Shown here one piece after another: positions 1-12,500 of a stretch of 64,000 nt of DNA. Position 1 is the stretch's first letter; each line of letters opens with the position of its first letter. The position numbers and the translations under genes were made by a program. Origin of the DNA: Luidia sarsii (taxonomy: Eukaryota > Echinodermata > Asteroidea > Paxillosida > Luidiidae); the NCBI GenBank assembly GCA_949987565.1, contig OX465115.1, positions 4,985,121 to 5,049,120 on the forward strand. Reading direction: 5' to 3'. A model generated the notes under the pieces. It was not told the DNA's origin and made no database searches. It was given only the letters and a program-made list of their open reading frames with translations.

Positions 1-275
1 GGAGCTGGAATGAGGAAAACCTTTGTCACTCGGCCCACGGGACAAATCACGAGAACCTCCCTCACTCACTCCTCTGTCGAGACTCTAAATCTAAAGCCGG
101 TCTCAGACAAATGAACAGGGCCTGTGGTTTCCACCCTACGGGGGACCTTCCTCTGGAGCTGGAATGAGGAAAACCTTTGTCACTCGGCCCGCGGGACAAA
201 TCACGAGAACCTCCCTCACTCACTCCTCTGTCGTGACTCGAAATCTGAAGCCGGTCTCAGACAAATGGACAGGGC
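1..275. repeat. 152-bp tandem duplication
   Basis: GGAGCTGGAATGAGGAAAAC occurs at 1 and again at 153, and the copies agree closely up to about 275. It lies in the eIF4G intron left of the last exon and may extend beyond the window. Confidence 0.85.
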
Positions 276-375
276 TTGGTGTGCCCTCCCCTTCAATTTG
301 CCCCAACGTCTACCGCTAACAACCCCACCGGAGGGAGAAAAAAAAAAAGAAAAAAAAATCCCGTCCCATGCTTAC

Positions 376-516
376 TGGGAGGTTTGCAATCTTCTCTCGT
401 TCTTGAAGCTCCTCCTGCTGGTCGGACTTCTCCTTCTCAAACTCCTTCTGGCAACGGTTGATGAGAAGGGTGCGGAACTGCACGTGGCCGTTCCCCGCCT
501 CGGCCGGCACTTTGAA
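376..516 (-). CDS. EIF4G: eIF4G exon, MIF4G domain (last in window)
   Basis: 47 codons, phase 0 to 0; acceptor ccccccag, donor cca|gtaagc. Encodes [20 protein letters not shown] and [20 protein letters not shown], matching the LKVP...[22 protein letters not shown] region. Further exons lie left of position 1. Confidence 0.95.
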
Positions 517-3500
517 CTGGGGGGGGGGACAGAACACAACGGGCAGTCGAGTCACGCGTCGATTACAATGCGTCGATTAACCCTAACCTTCCCAAATCCT
601 GCGGAATCCTATTTGCCTTCAGCAGGATTCTGCAGGATTCAGGGCACATGAGAGTTGACACATTGCAGGATTCTGCAGGATTCAGGGCACATGAGAGTTG
701 ACACATTGCAGGATTGTGCAGGATACAGGCTACTACTATCAAAGTGCTGGAGAAGGATTTAGCAGGATTGAGGGCACATGAGAGTTGACACACTGTAGGA
801 ATGTGCAGGATTGAGGGCATGAGGTGATTTTGTCAGTAGGAAAATGCAGGATGCTGGTAACAATTCGGACGTCGTTGTGGCTTTTGTCAAGAGATTATCC
901 GTTCGAAAAAGGGCCCATTGTTCTAAGCTGAAAAAAGTCTTTGTTTAGAATGTGGACTAAAACTCCATAAACTCAGTGCAGGATTTGGCAGGATTCAGGC
1001 AATGGTCCACAGTAGCCAGTACTGCAGGATTTGGCAGGATTCAGGTCACATGGAGCTTTGAACAAGGTAGGATAGCAGGATTTTGCAGGATTCAGGTTAT
1101 ATCCTACAAACAATTGGTAGGGGGTTAGGGTTGAGCGAGTTGACCCGTCAACGACTCAACCGAGTGAGACGCAGTTTGTTGGATTTGTGCCGAACTCACC
1201 TGGGACAAGTCACGGCAAAGCTCTGCGTAGGTTTTGCTGAATGACGACTCGTTGACTGCCTAAGACATGGAGAAGGGAAAAAAAACGGCCACAATTTGTG
1301 AATCAATTCATCAATCTCCCACTCACCCAATCAATCAATCAGTCAATTGATCGATCGATCAATCAATCAATCAACAAATCACCAATTCACCCAATCGCAA
1401 TCAATCAATCAATCAAACAATCAATCAATCAATCAACCAGCCAACCAACTGCGACTTCACCTGGATGACTCACGATTCAGACTTGACCTGTGACTTGGAT
1501 TTGACCTTTGTGACTCCCGACTCGAAGACAAGACATTTGAGACTCAAACTCAACCTGGGCGACGGTGGAATTGGACTCTCGCTCGAAAGAAAAGACTCGT
1601 CGGGGGGGGGGGTTGGAGGGGTAAAGCGGCGGCGCCTACCTTCTCAAAGACGAGGTCGATGACCCCCTTCAGCCGCTCCTCCGTGTTGATGGCGAAGGCC
1701 AGGGCCTTGGCCTTGAGCGTCTGGAAGTTGTTGGGCGTCAGCTTGTTGAGAAGACTCTTCATCTTGCGGAACAGTTCCTGCAAAGAGACGGCACACAAGG
1801 GCGTCCTGAGTAACACGGCAACACTCCCATCCACAGTCTCCATCGGGGCACGTACGTACGTGTGGATCATGAGGGCCAACGAAAGAGATGGACCCATCTG
1901 ACCTATTTCTTGGTAGGGGCTTGGGGAAGTTTTTGAAGGTTAGAGGGGGGTGAGGGGGTACGTACGTACGTACGTGTGGATCATGAGGGCCAACGAAAGA
2001 GATGGACCCATCTGACCTATTTCTTGGTAGGGGCTTGGGGAAGTTTTTGATGGTTAGAGGGGGGTGAGGGGGTACGTGTGGATCATGAGGGCCAACGAAA
2101 GAGATGGACCCATCTGACCTATTTCTTGGTAGGGGCTTGGGGAAGACTTTGAAGGTTAGAGGGGGGTGAGGGGGTACGTACGTACGTACGTGTGGATCAT
2201 GAGGGCCAACGAAAGAGATGGACCCATCAGACCTATTTCTTGGTAGGGGCTTGGGGAAGACTTTGAAGGTTAGAGGGGGGTGAGGGGGTACGTACGTACG
2301 TGTGGATCATGAGGGCCAACGAAAGAGATGGACCCATCTGACCTATTTCTTGGTAGGGGCTTGGGGAAGACTTTGAAGGTTAGAGGGGGGTGAGGGGGTA
2401 GATCATGAGCACAGGGCCCCCCCGAAAGAGACCATCTGACCTATTTCTTGGTAGGAGCTTGGGGAAGTACTTTGGAGGTTGGGGGGGGGGGGTCAGGGCG
2501 ATTCCAGTCAACGTCACACCTCCGGGGTCTTCTTCCTCTTCTTCTTTTCTCGAACCAAGGGACGGAAAGGGAGAGGCAGGACTCACCTTGGTCTTGGACT
2601 CCTCGTCCTCCGGGGGCGCTTCCTTGTCCTTCTCCGGCTTCCAGGCGTTCTCGCCGGCCGTGTTCAGCTTGACCGTCTGCGAGACTCGCTGGATGACCTT
2701 CTTGGGCTCCTTGGACGAGCGCCGGCCTCCGCTGCTGGGAACACCGGGGCCAAACTGGGGCGGCTGTTGCTGAAGAGAGGAAAGAGAGACAGGCGGTCAG
2801 ATGAGAGGAAAGAGACAGAGAGTCAAAGAGAGAGGAGAGAGAAAGGCGGTCAGATGAGAGGAGAGAGACAGAGAGTCAAAGAGAGAGGAGAGAGAAAGGC
2901 GGTCAGAAGAGAGGAAAGAGACAGAGAGTCAAAGAGAGAGGAGAGAGAAAGGCGGTCAGATGAGAGGAAAGAGACAGAGAGTCAAAGAGAGAGGAGAGAG
3001 ACAGGCGGTCAGATGAGAGGAAAGAGACAGAGAGTCAAAGAGAGAGGAGAGAGAAAGGCGGTCAGAAGAGAGGAAAGAGACAGAGAGTCAAAGAGAGAGG
3101 AGAGAGACAGGCGGTCAGAAGAGAGGAAAGAGACAGAGAGTCAAAGAGAGAGGAGAGAGAAAGGCGGTCAGATGAGAGGAAAGAGACAGAGAGTCAAAGA
3201 GAGAGGAGAGAGACAGGCGGTCAGATGAGAGGAAAGAGACAGAGAGTCAAAGAGAGAGGAGAGAGACAGGCGGTCAGAAGAGAGGAAAGAGACAGAGAGT
3301 CAAAGAGAGAGGAGAGAGAAAGGCGGTCAGATGAGAGGAAAGAGACAGAGAGTCAAAGAGAGAGGAGAGAGACAGGCGGTCAGAAGAGAGGAAAGAGACA
3401 GAGAGTCAAAGAGAGAGGAGAGAGAGAGGCGGTCAGAAGAGAGGAAAGAGACAGAGAGTCAAAGAGAGAGGAGAGAGACAGGCGGTCAGAAGAGAGGAAA

Positions 3501-6500
3501 GAGACAGAGAGTCAAAGAGAGAGGAGAGAGAGAGAGGCGGTCAGATGAGAGGAAAGAGACAGAGAGTCAAAGAGAGAGGAGAGAGAAAGGCGGTCAGATG
3601 AGAGGAAAGAGACAGAGAGTCAAAGAGAGAGGAGAGAGAAAGGCGGTCAGAATAGAGGAAAGAGACAGAGAGTCAAAGAGAGAGGAGAGAGAGAGAGGCG
3701 GTCAGATGAGAGGAAAGAGACAGAGAGTCAAAGAGAGAGGAGAGAGAAAGGCGGTCAGAATAGAGGAAAGAGACAGAGAGTCAAAGAGAGAGGAGAGAGA
3801 GAGGCGGTCAGAAGAGAGGAAAGAGACAGAGAGTCAAAGAGAGAGGAGAGAGAAAGGCGGTCAGATGAGAGGAGAGAGACAGAGAGTCAAAGAGAGAGGA
3901 GAGAGAGAGGCGGTCAGATGAGAGGAGAGAGACAGAGAGTCAAAGAGAGAGGAGAGAGAAAGGCGGTCAGAATAGAGGAAAGAGACAGAGAGTCAAAGAG
4001 AGAGGAGAGAGAGAGGCGGTCAGATGAGAGGAGAGAGACAGAGAGTCAAAGAGAGAGGAGAGAGAAAGGCGGTCAGATGAGAGGAAAGAGACAGAGAGTC
4101 AAAGAGAGAGGAGAGAGAAAGGCGGTCAGATGAGAGGAAAGAGACAGAGAGTCAAAGAGAGAGGAGAGAGACAGGCGGTCAGATGAGAGGAAAGAGACAG
4201 AGAGTCAAAGAGAGAGGAGAGAGAGAGGCGGTCAGATGAGAGGAGAGAGACAGAGAGTCAAAGAGAGAGGAGAGAGAAAGGCGGTCAGATGAGAGGAAAG
4301 AGACAGATAGTCAAAGAGAGAGGAGAGAGAAAGGCGGTCAGAAGAGAGGAAAGAGACAGAGAATCAAAGAGAGAGGAGAGAGAGAGGCGGTCAGATGAGA
4401 GGAAAGAGACAGAGAGTCAAAGAGAGAGGAGAGAGAAAGGCGGTCAGAAGAGAGGAAAGAGACAGAGAGTCAAAGAGAGAGGAGAGAGAAAGGCGGTCAG
4501 ATGAGAGGAAAAAAGACAGAGAGTCAAAGAGAGAGGAGAGAGAAAGGCGGTCAGATGAGAGGAAAGAGACAGAGAGTCAAAGAGAGAGGAGAGAGAGAGG
4601 CGGTCAGATGAGAGGAGAGAGACAGAGAGTCAAAGAGAGAGGAGAGAGAAAGGCGGTCAGATGAGAGGAAAGAGACAGATAGTCAAAGAGAGAGGAGAGA
4701 GACAGGCGGTCAGGAGAGAGGAAAGAGAGACAGGCAGTCAGATGAGAGGAAAGAGACAGAGAGTCAAAGAGAGAGGAGAGAGAAAGGCGGTCAGATGAGA
4801 GGAAAGAGACAGATAGTCAAAGAGAGAGGAGAGAGAAAGGCGGTCAGATGAGAGGAGAGAGACAGAGAGTCAAAGAGAGAGGAGAGAGACAGAGAGTCAA
4901 AGAGAGAGGAGAGAGACAGAGAGTCAAAGAGAGAGGAGAGAGAGAGAGGCGGTCAGATGAGAGGAAAGAGACAGAGTCAAAGAGAGAGGAGAGAGAAAGG
5001 CGGTCAGATGAGAGGAGAGAGACAGAGAGTCAAAGAGAGAGGAGAGAGACAGAGAGTCAAAGAGAGAGGAGAGAGACAGAGAGTCAAAGAGAGAGGAGAG
5101 AGAGAGAAAGGCGGTCAGATGAGAGGAGAGAGACAGAGAGTCAAAGAGAGAGGAGGAGAAAGGCGGTCAGAAGAGAGGAAAGAGACAGAGAGTCAAAGAG
5201 AGAGGAGAGAGAGAGAGGCGGTCAGATGAGAGGAAAGAGACAGAGAGTCAAAGAGAGAGGAGAGAGACAGGCGGTCAGATGAGAGGAAAGAGACAGAGAG
5301 TCAAAGAGAGAGGAGAGAGAAAGGCGGTCAGATGAGAGGAGAGAGACAGAGAGTCAAAGAGAGAGGAGAGAGAAAGGCGGTCAGATGAGAGGAAAGAGAC
5401 AGAGAGTCAAAGAGAGAGGAGAGAGACAGGCGGTCAGATGAGAGGAAAGAGACAGAGAGTCAAAGAGAGAGGAGAGAGAAAGGCGGTCAGATGAGAGGAA
5501 AGAGACAGAGAGTCAAAGAGAGAGGAGAGAGAAAGGCGGTCAGAAGAGAGGAAAGAGACAGAGAGTCAAAGAGAGAGAGAAGAGAGAGAGAAAGGCGGTC
5601 AGATGAGAGGAAAGAGACAGAGAGTCAACGAGAGAGGACTCAGAGGAGAGAGAAAGGCGGTCAGAAGAGAGGAAAGAGACAGAGAGTCAAAGAGAGAGGA
5701 GAGAGAGAGAGGCGGTCAGATGAGAGGAGAGAGACAGAGAGTCAAAGAGAGAGAGGAGAGAGAGACAGGCGGTCAGATGAGAGGAAAGAGACAGAGAGTC
5801 AAAGAGAGAGGAGAGAGAAAGGCGGTCAGATGAGAGGAAAGAGACAGAGAGTCAAAGAGAGAGAAGAGAGAGAGAGGCGGTCAGATGAGAGGAAAGGGAC
5901 AGAGTCAAAGAGAGAGAGAGACAGGGAGAGACAGAGACAGAGAAAGAGGGAAAGAGAGAGAGAAAGAGAGACAGGCGGTCAGGAGAGAGGAAAGAGACAG
6001 AGTCAAAGAGAGAGAGAAAGAGAGAGACAGGGAGAGACAGACAGAGAAAGAGGGAGAGAGAGAGAGAAAGGCAGTAGGAGAGAGGAAAGAGGCAGAGTCA
6101 AAAAGAGAAAAGAGAGAGAGACAGGGAGAGACAGGGAGAGACAGAGACAGAGAAAGAGGGACAGACAGACAGAGAAAGAGGGGGAGAGGGAAGAAGGATC
6201 TGATGCTTACACTATTCCTGGGTGACTTGAGGAATGCCGGCGTGAAGTCTGCACCCCCTCGGTTGGTCATTCTACCCGGCGGATCAAAACTAGGCGGTCT
6301 GATCTCAGCCTGGGTTGCGAAAGAAGAAAACGAGAGACTTAGATGACATTTCAGTCCGCTCACAAGAGAGAGAGAGAGACCAAGTCACAATCTTTGCCGA
6401 GACACGACACCAATACTCCTTTGCCTATCTTGTAACAACCATTGATGGGTGTGAACTAGAATCGATGACACACTGACCTATCTGGGTGGCAAATTTGCGA

Positions 6501-9500
6501 GCCATAGCGCACCACTCAATAGCACACGGGTGAATAGCACATGCAGTTCCATTGAAATAGCCCGGCCGTGGCTGCGTTCGCTAGGTACTTTTCTTCTTCC
6601 GCGGCCACGCGGTAACTTACCGCGACATTCCTGAAAGTGATTCGACCCTGCATCCGCACTGCTTTATCATCAGCGACGGCATGAAAAGTTCACCATGCGA
6701 GGCTGAGGACAGAATGTCGCGCTTTTTTTTAATGATGCTGATTACACGTGGTCGCGGTAGAAGTTCTACAGGGCGAAACTCTTCGCATTTTTTCCGGCCC
6801 TGTCAAGTTGCCGCGACTGAGCAGATAGTTTCCGCGACGTCTCTCGCCCCGTTCGCTGTGCATCGCGCCCGCGGTCAACTGAAAGGGAGGGTGGTTTTCC
6901 GCGTGTCCGCATTGGATTTATTGGTTGTCATTCTCCTGTTCAGCCACGTTAGCTTGACAAAAATTAAGTCCAGTGCGAAAGAGAGAGAGAGAAAGAGAGA
7001 GAGAGAGATCTCACCTTTTCCAGCACAATGTCTGGAATGTGTGGAAGCCCCTCAGGTTTGTCCTTGCAGTCCGGCTGAAACTGCAGCAGAAAATCGCGGC
7101 CGTATTGCTTCTTTCCCTCCGGATTCATGGGACTCCACTGGTCTGTACATCAGAATCGGTCACAGACAAACAAAGTCAAACCAAGCAAGGAAACAAAACA
7201 AAAAAAAGTTTCTTTTTTGGGGGGCCTTTTTCTTCTTTCTCAGATAACCATTTCAGCTAAAACCTTTTGCAGGATTTCTTTTTTTGGGGGAATGTTTGAA
7301 CGCACAAACCGTGGCAATCTTTTGACCTTTACCGATGCTGTATAGTGCCCGTCAGCCCATCCTCTATCACCGTTTACACTCACCGTCCCTGTAGGTGTAC
7401 TTGAGCTGAATTTTGTTCTCCTTGAGCGACTCCTTGGGGTCTGCCTCTTCGGCGCCCTCTTTGTTCTTGGCGTTCTCCGTCTCCACCATCTCCTGCTCCT
7501 GCTTGTCCTTCTCGCCTCCCTCGCCGTCCACAATCACCATGAACACCTTGGGCTCGGCGCTTGGGGCCGGGGCCTGGGCCTCTTCGGGGGCCGGCTTGGT
7601 GTCGACCGCCTGGGCAGCGGGCGTGGCCACCTCGGCGGGCGCGGCCGCCTCGGCGGGCGCGGCCGCCTCGGCGGGCGTGTCCGGGGCGGGGCTGCTCTGG
7701 GCGGGCGGCGCCGGCTCTTCGGCCTTGGGCTTGGCCTCAGTCTCGTCGGCTTTCTCGACGTTGTTCTCCGCTTTGCTCTGCTTCAATAATGAAAAAAAAA
7801 AAATAAAAACATCGGTTTTAACAACACTTCGGGGGAGGTTCCCATCGGTAACATGACGATCATGTAAACAACCACAGCTTCCAACCTCTATTAAAGGAAA
7901 TGAATACTCCTGCTAAACCAGAGGAATCACACAGCAAACTACCTAGGAATACTTGTGTATTTCCAAGCCAAAAATCGGAACCTGTTGTCAAGAGCTTGTA
8001 AAAAGCGACAAATCTTGACCAAAAAGGATGAGGAATGATTCCTCCAAAACAGGAATGGTTGGCGGCTTTGCATACTGCTTGCCTTTGCAGTTTGGTAATC
8101 TTAGTCAGTAAGCAGTTGGCAGTATTTTTTTTTTGGGCGGGGGCAAGTATTACTCTGCCGGAAACCTCCGGCAAGGAGTTCGGCCGGCGAGCGGCTCACC
8201 TCGGCAGGCTCGGTCACCTCCGTGGAGCGGTAGGCCTCGAACTCGTCCTCGTCCTTGGGAGCCTTCTTCTCGAGCTCCTTGAAGCGATTCTTCTGGCTCT
8301 TCTTCTTGCTCGGCTCCTTGGCGGCTGCTCAGCGGACAGGAAGAGGACGAAGGAAAAACCATGGGGGGGGGGTTTGGAGAAGAAACAAAATTGTTCAGCG
8401 GAAGCGTATCATTGACAAAAAAAAGTGATGATCGTGTACTTCAAACAAGGATTTGCCTATACACTGCATGCTCAGTGCTATGCACGACTGCCTGCATAAA
8501 AAAAACCAAAAAAAAAACAAAGGCAGCTCGGGGCAGGATTCCAAACTCGCATCTCCTGCTTTCTAGAGCGGATGTCCAGCCCTCCATTTCACAAAGCTCA
8601 TCGTAACTTCAACGATCAATCGCAAGACGACGAGTGACGCACAGAAACCATACGGCGGGTTATCCGTCGTAAGTTAGAGTTACGATGAGTCGCAAGGCTT
8701 AGTGAAATCCAGCCCTGGAGGACGAATCAGATAAGGCCCCCCCCCCCAGAAAAAAAGAGGGCGACAAAACTGATGCCAGGGAAGGACAAGTCTGCTGAGA
8801 GGCCAACCTGATTCTTTGCTTTCCTCCTGCTTGGCTGGGGCCGGGGCCGGGGCCGGGGCTGCGCTCTCCTCGTTGGCAACTTTCTTGGCGGATATCGTCT
8901 CCTCCTCCGCTTTGGCGGCGTCAATGATGGCGGCGGGGGCCGCTGCGGCTTTCGCGTCGGCCGCTGCGGCTTTCGCGTCCGGCTCGGCTGCAGCTGTGAC
9001 AGCGCCGTTGCTGTCGCCGCCGCTGGGCCGCCTGGCCTCCGGGTCCCCGCCGACCGGCGGCTCCGCGGCCCTCTCCGCGGCCTTGTCCTCCCCCTGGGAG
9101 TGCGACGGGAGCTCCTCCGCTTTGGGGACGACGACGGCGTCGGAGTCGACGGCGGCCTTCGAGTCCGTGGGCTCCACTGGCTCCACCGCCCTCTTGGGAG
9201 GAGGAGGAGGGGCGGCGCCGGTCGGGGGCGGGAGGTCAGTTCTGGCATCCGCGGCGTCTGTGGATGAGGCGGAGGACGGTGGAGGTGATGACGACGATGG
9301 AGGAGGAGTGGTAGACGGGGTAGGCTCAGACGGCGCCGGCGGTGAGACCCCGTCCTCGTTGGCGACAGCCTCCTCGCCGGGCCCCTTGGAAGACACCTCG
9401 GCGGGCTCGTCGGGCCGGGCGCCCGTGGGCGGCTCCGCTGCCCCGACCGCTGCTGCTGTCGCCGTCGGCGGGGAGGCGACCTCCGGCTCCGCGCGGGCTC

Positions 9501-12500
9501 CCTCCGGGGCCGTCCCCTCCGGGGCCGTCGACTCCGCGGCGGGCAACGCCTCTGTCGGACCTGCCGCTATTGTCGGGGCCGTTGGTGCTGCCACTGCTGT
9601 TGCCGCCGCCGCTGACGCCGGCACGAAGTCCGGCGCGGGCTTCAGCACGACCGGCTCCGAGCTGCTGCTGCTGCTGCTGCTGCCCTCGGGGGCTGCTGGC
9701 GGCTGCGACTGTGGTTGAGAGGCCGCCATGTCGGGGAAGCGGGGCTCCGGGGCGACGGTGGCCGTGGGACTGTCGTGGGCCAGCCGGGCCACCTGGGCCG
9801 CGAAGGAGGCCTGGATGGCGGCCTTCTTCTCGTCGGCCTGGTAAACCTGCGGAGGGGTTTGAGACTGTCCGATTAAAGGCAAGGAGAGGGAGGGAGAAGG
9901 AGGGAGGAGGAGGAGGAGGAGGAGGAGACAGAGGGAGGCAGGGGAGAAGGAGGAGGGGAAGGAAGAGGGGAAAAACAAAAAGAAACCAAAAAAAAAAATT
10001 CACATCACAAAGCAAAGTAAAATGATCTAAACAGAAGCAAATCAAATCCACGGGACAGATAATTGGAACACGAGAATCAAAAAAATTTGACAAGCAGGGT
10101 TTTTTTTCAGGGGGGGTTGTGGGTGTGGAAATAGAATCACAGAAGGGAATATGGTAAGTGGACAACAAGCTGTGGAATATTGTGATCTTGGCTAGCAGTA
10201 CAAGCACAAGCACAAGCACCCAGACAATCGTCCACGAGAATGAGAGCGAATGCATTGGCCACGAGCACAGAGAAAAATGAATGAAGGCATGAAGGGTTTT
10301 TTTCACGGAGGGAGGGAGGGAGGTTAACTGGTTCATTTGGCCAGTAGTAAAACAAAATTTAAGGGCAAAATCATGGAGTAGGAGGCAATTTTTTTTTTTC
10401 ACGGAGGGAGGGAGGGAGGGAGGGAGGGAGGGAGGGAGGGAGGGAGGGAGGGAGGGAGGGAGGGAGGGAGGGAGGGAGGGAGGGAGGGAGGGAGGGAGGG
10501 AGGGAGGGAGGGAGGGAGGGAGGGAGGGAGGGAGGGAGGGAGGGAGGGAGGGAGGGAGGGAGGGAGGGAGGGAGGGAGGGAGGGAGGGAGGGAGGGAGGG
10601 AGGGAGGGAGGGAGGGAGGGAGGGAGGGAGGGAGGGAGGGAGGGAGGGAGGGAGGGAGGGAGGGAGGGAGGGAGGGGAGGGGAGGGGAGGGGAGGGGAGG
10701 GGAGGGGAGGGGAGGGGAGAGGGAGGGAGGGGAGGGGAGGGGAGGGGAGGCCACTTACAGCCGGAGGAGTCTCAGAGGCGCTGGACTGGCCGGAGTGGGG
10801 CGAGGAGGTGCCGGTCTTGGCGGCGTCCCGGATGATGGCGTCGGTGATGTCCTGGTTGGACTTGGGGTCCACGATCCGGATGATATTCTTCTTCTTGGGC
10901 ACGTAGTGGGGGGCGGCCGGCGGCACTGGGTAGGTCGGCTGCCGAATCTGCTGGGCAGGCACCACCATGCCCGCCTGGTTGGAAGCCGGGAAGAACTGGG
11001 CGCCTGGTTGCAGGCCAAATTATCGGCAAAAACGAACAAACAAACAACAACGGTAAAGGAACACGATTTTTTTTTTTGATTTTTTTTTTTTGGGGGGGGG
11101 GGGGTTGTAGGAATGGCGATGGAGTGAAGGAGAGAAAGAGAGAGAGAGAGCTAAGACCTACTTCCTTGTAGGCTGACGGGCGGCGAGTTTGTGTAGTAGG
11201 GCGGCGTGCTGGGCTGGCTGAACAGCTGCGTCTGCTGCGGGGTCTGTCCGGTGAACTGCTGCGGCTGGAAGACCTGTCGCGGCGCAAACTGCGAAGGAAA
11301 GGAGAGGCAAGAAGTGAAGATTCTTTCTTTCTTTTTTTTCATAATTTTTTTTTTCTTTTTTCTAAAGCCAGTCAGTCGCTTTTGACAAAGGCCCACAAAA
11401 GGACCGCTTGGAAGATACTTGGTGTTGTTGACAAGACCACTTGCCCAAGACTGATATACTCAATTCCAAGCCCATCTCTGAGACGTCTCGGGCAAACGGT
11501 CTGTCGGAAGGGCCAACGGGCCATATGCTGACCCCCTTTCATCCAGCAAGTGAGGGGACAACAGGTGCCCGGCAGCAAGTGTCCAGCAGCAATTCATTAC
11601 CCCGACCACGCACTCCCCCCCCTCCCCCCCCCCACCCCCGATCCCCCAAGTCTCACCTGCTGCTGTGTCTGGGTCTGTCCTTGAAACTGGCCGGTGCCGG
11701 AGTAGACCTGCTGATCTCGCTGCTGCTGTTGCTGCTGCTGATACTGCAGGGGCCGTGGCAAGACATGAACAGAGAGACCGATCAAATAACGGGCCAGGCG
11801 GGAGACCTGCCTGCATCTCTTACTAGACAAAGACTAGGGTTTCATTCAATTGCAAAGTGAGCAGCTAACAGCTGAGGTGATGGCAGGCCCTTTCTCAGCC
11901 CCCTCCACACCAGGTCACATTTTAAAGCCCATGACCGCTGCATAGGGATTTTTTTTTTCATTCCTTGCAGGTTGAAGTGTTAATACTAATTGGTATGATG
12001 ACTGGCAGAGTACACACTACCCGAAATGCACATGGTGAGTGACCGGCTCTTTTCAGAGCTATACTCCTTCTCTTAAGAGACGATGTACATGGTGAGTTAC
12101 CGGCTCTTTTCAGAGCCATACTCCTTCTCTTAAGAGATGATGTACATGGTGAGTTACCGGCTCTTTTCAGAGCCATACTCCTTCTCTTAAGAGATGATGT
12201 ACATGGCGAGTGACCGGCTCTTTTCAGAGCCATACTCCTTCTCTTAAGAGATGATGTACATGGTGAGTTACCGGCTCTTTTCAGAGCTATACTCCTTCTC
12301 TTAAGAGATGATGTACATGGTGAGTTACCAGCTCTTTTCAGAGCTATACTCCTTCTCTTAAGAGATGATGTACATGGTGAGTTACCGGCTCTTTTCAGAG
12401 CCGCACTCCTTCTCATAAGAGATGATGTACATGGTGAGTTACCGGCTCTTTCCAGAGCCGCACTCCTTCTCATAAGAGATGATGTACATGGTGAGTTACC

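Noticed and set aside
2479..6346. Arg/Glu/Lys-rich frames across the 53-bp array
   Set aside because: Low-complexity translation of purine repeats in an eIF4G intron, on the strand opposite to the gene.
7137..7140. Acceptor accag|TGGAGT for the eIF4E-motif exon
   Set aside because: It would break the phase with the preceding exon; the acceptor 5 nt upstream restores DQWSPMN and the family sequence.
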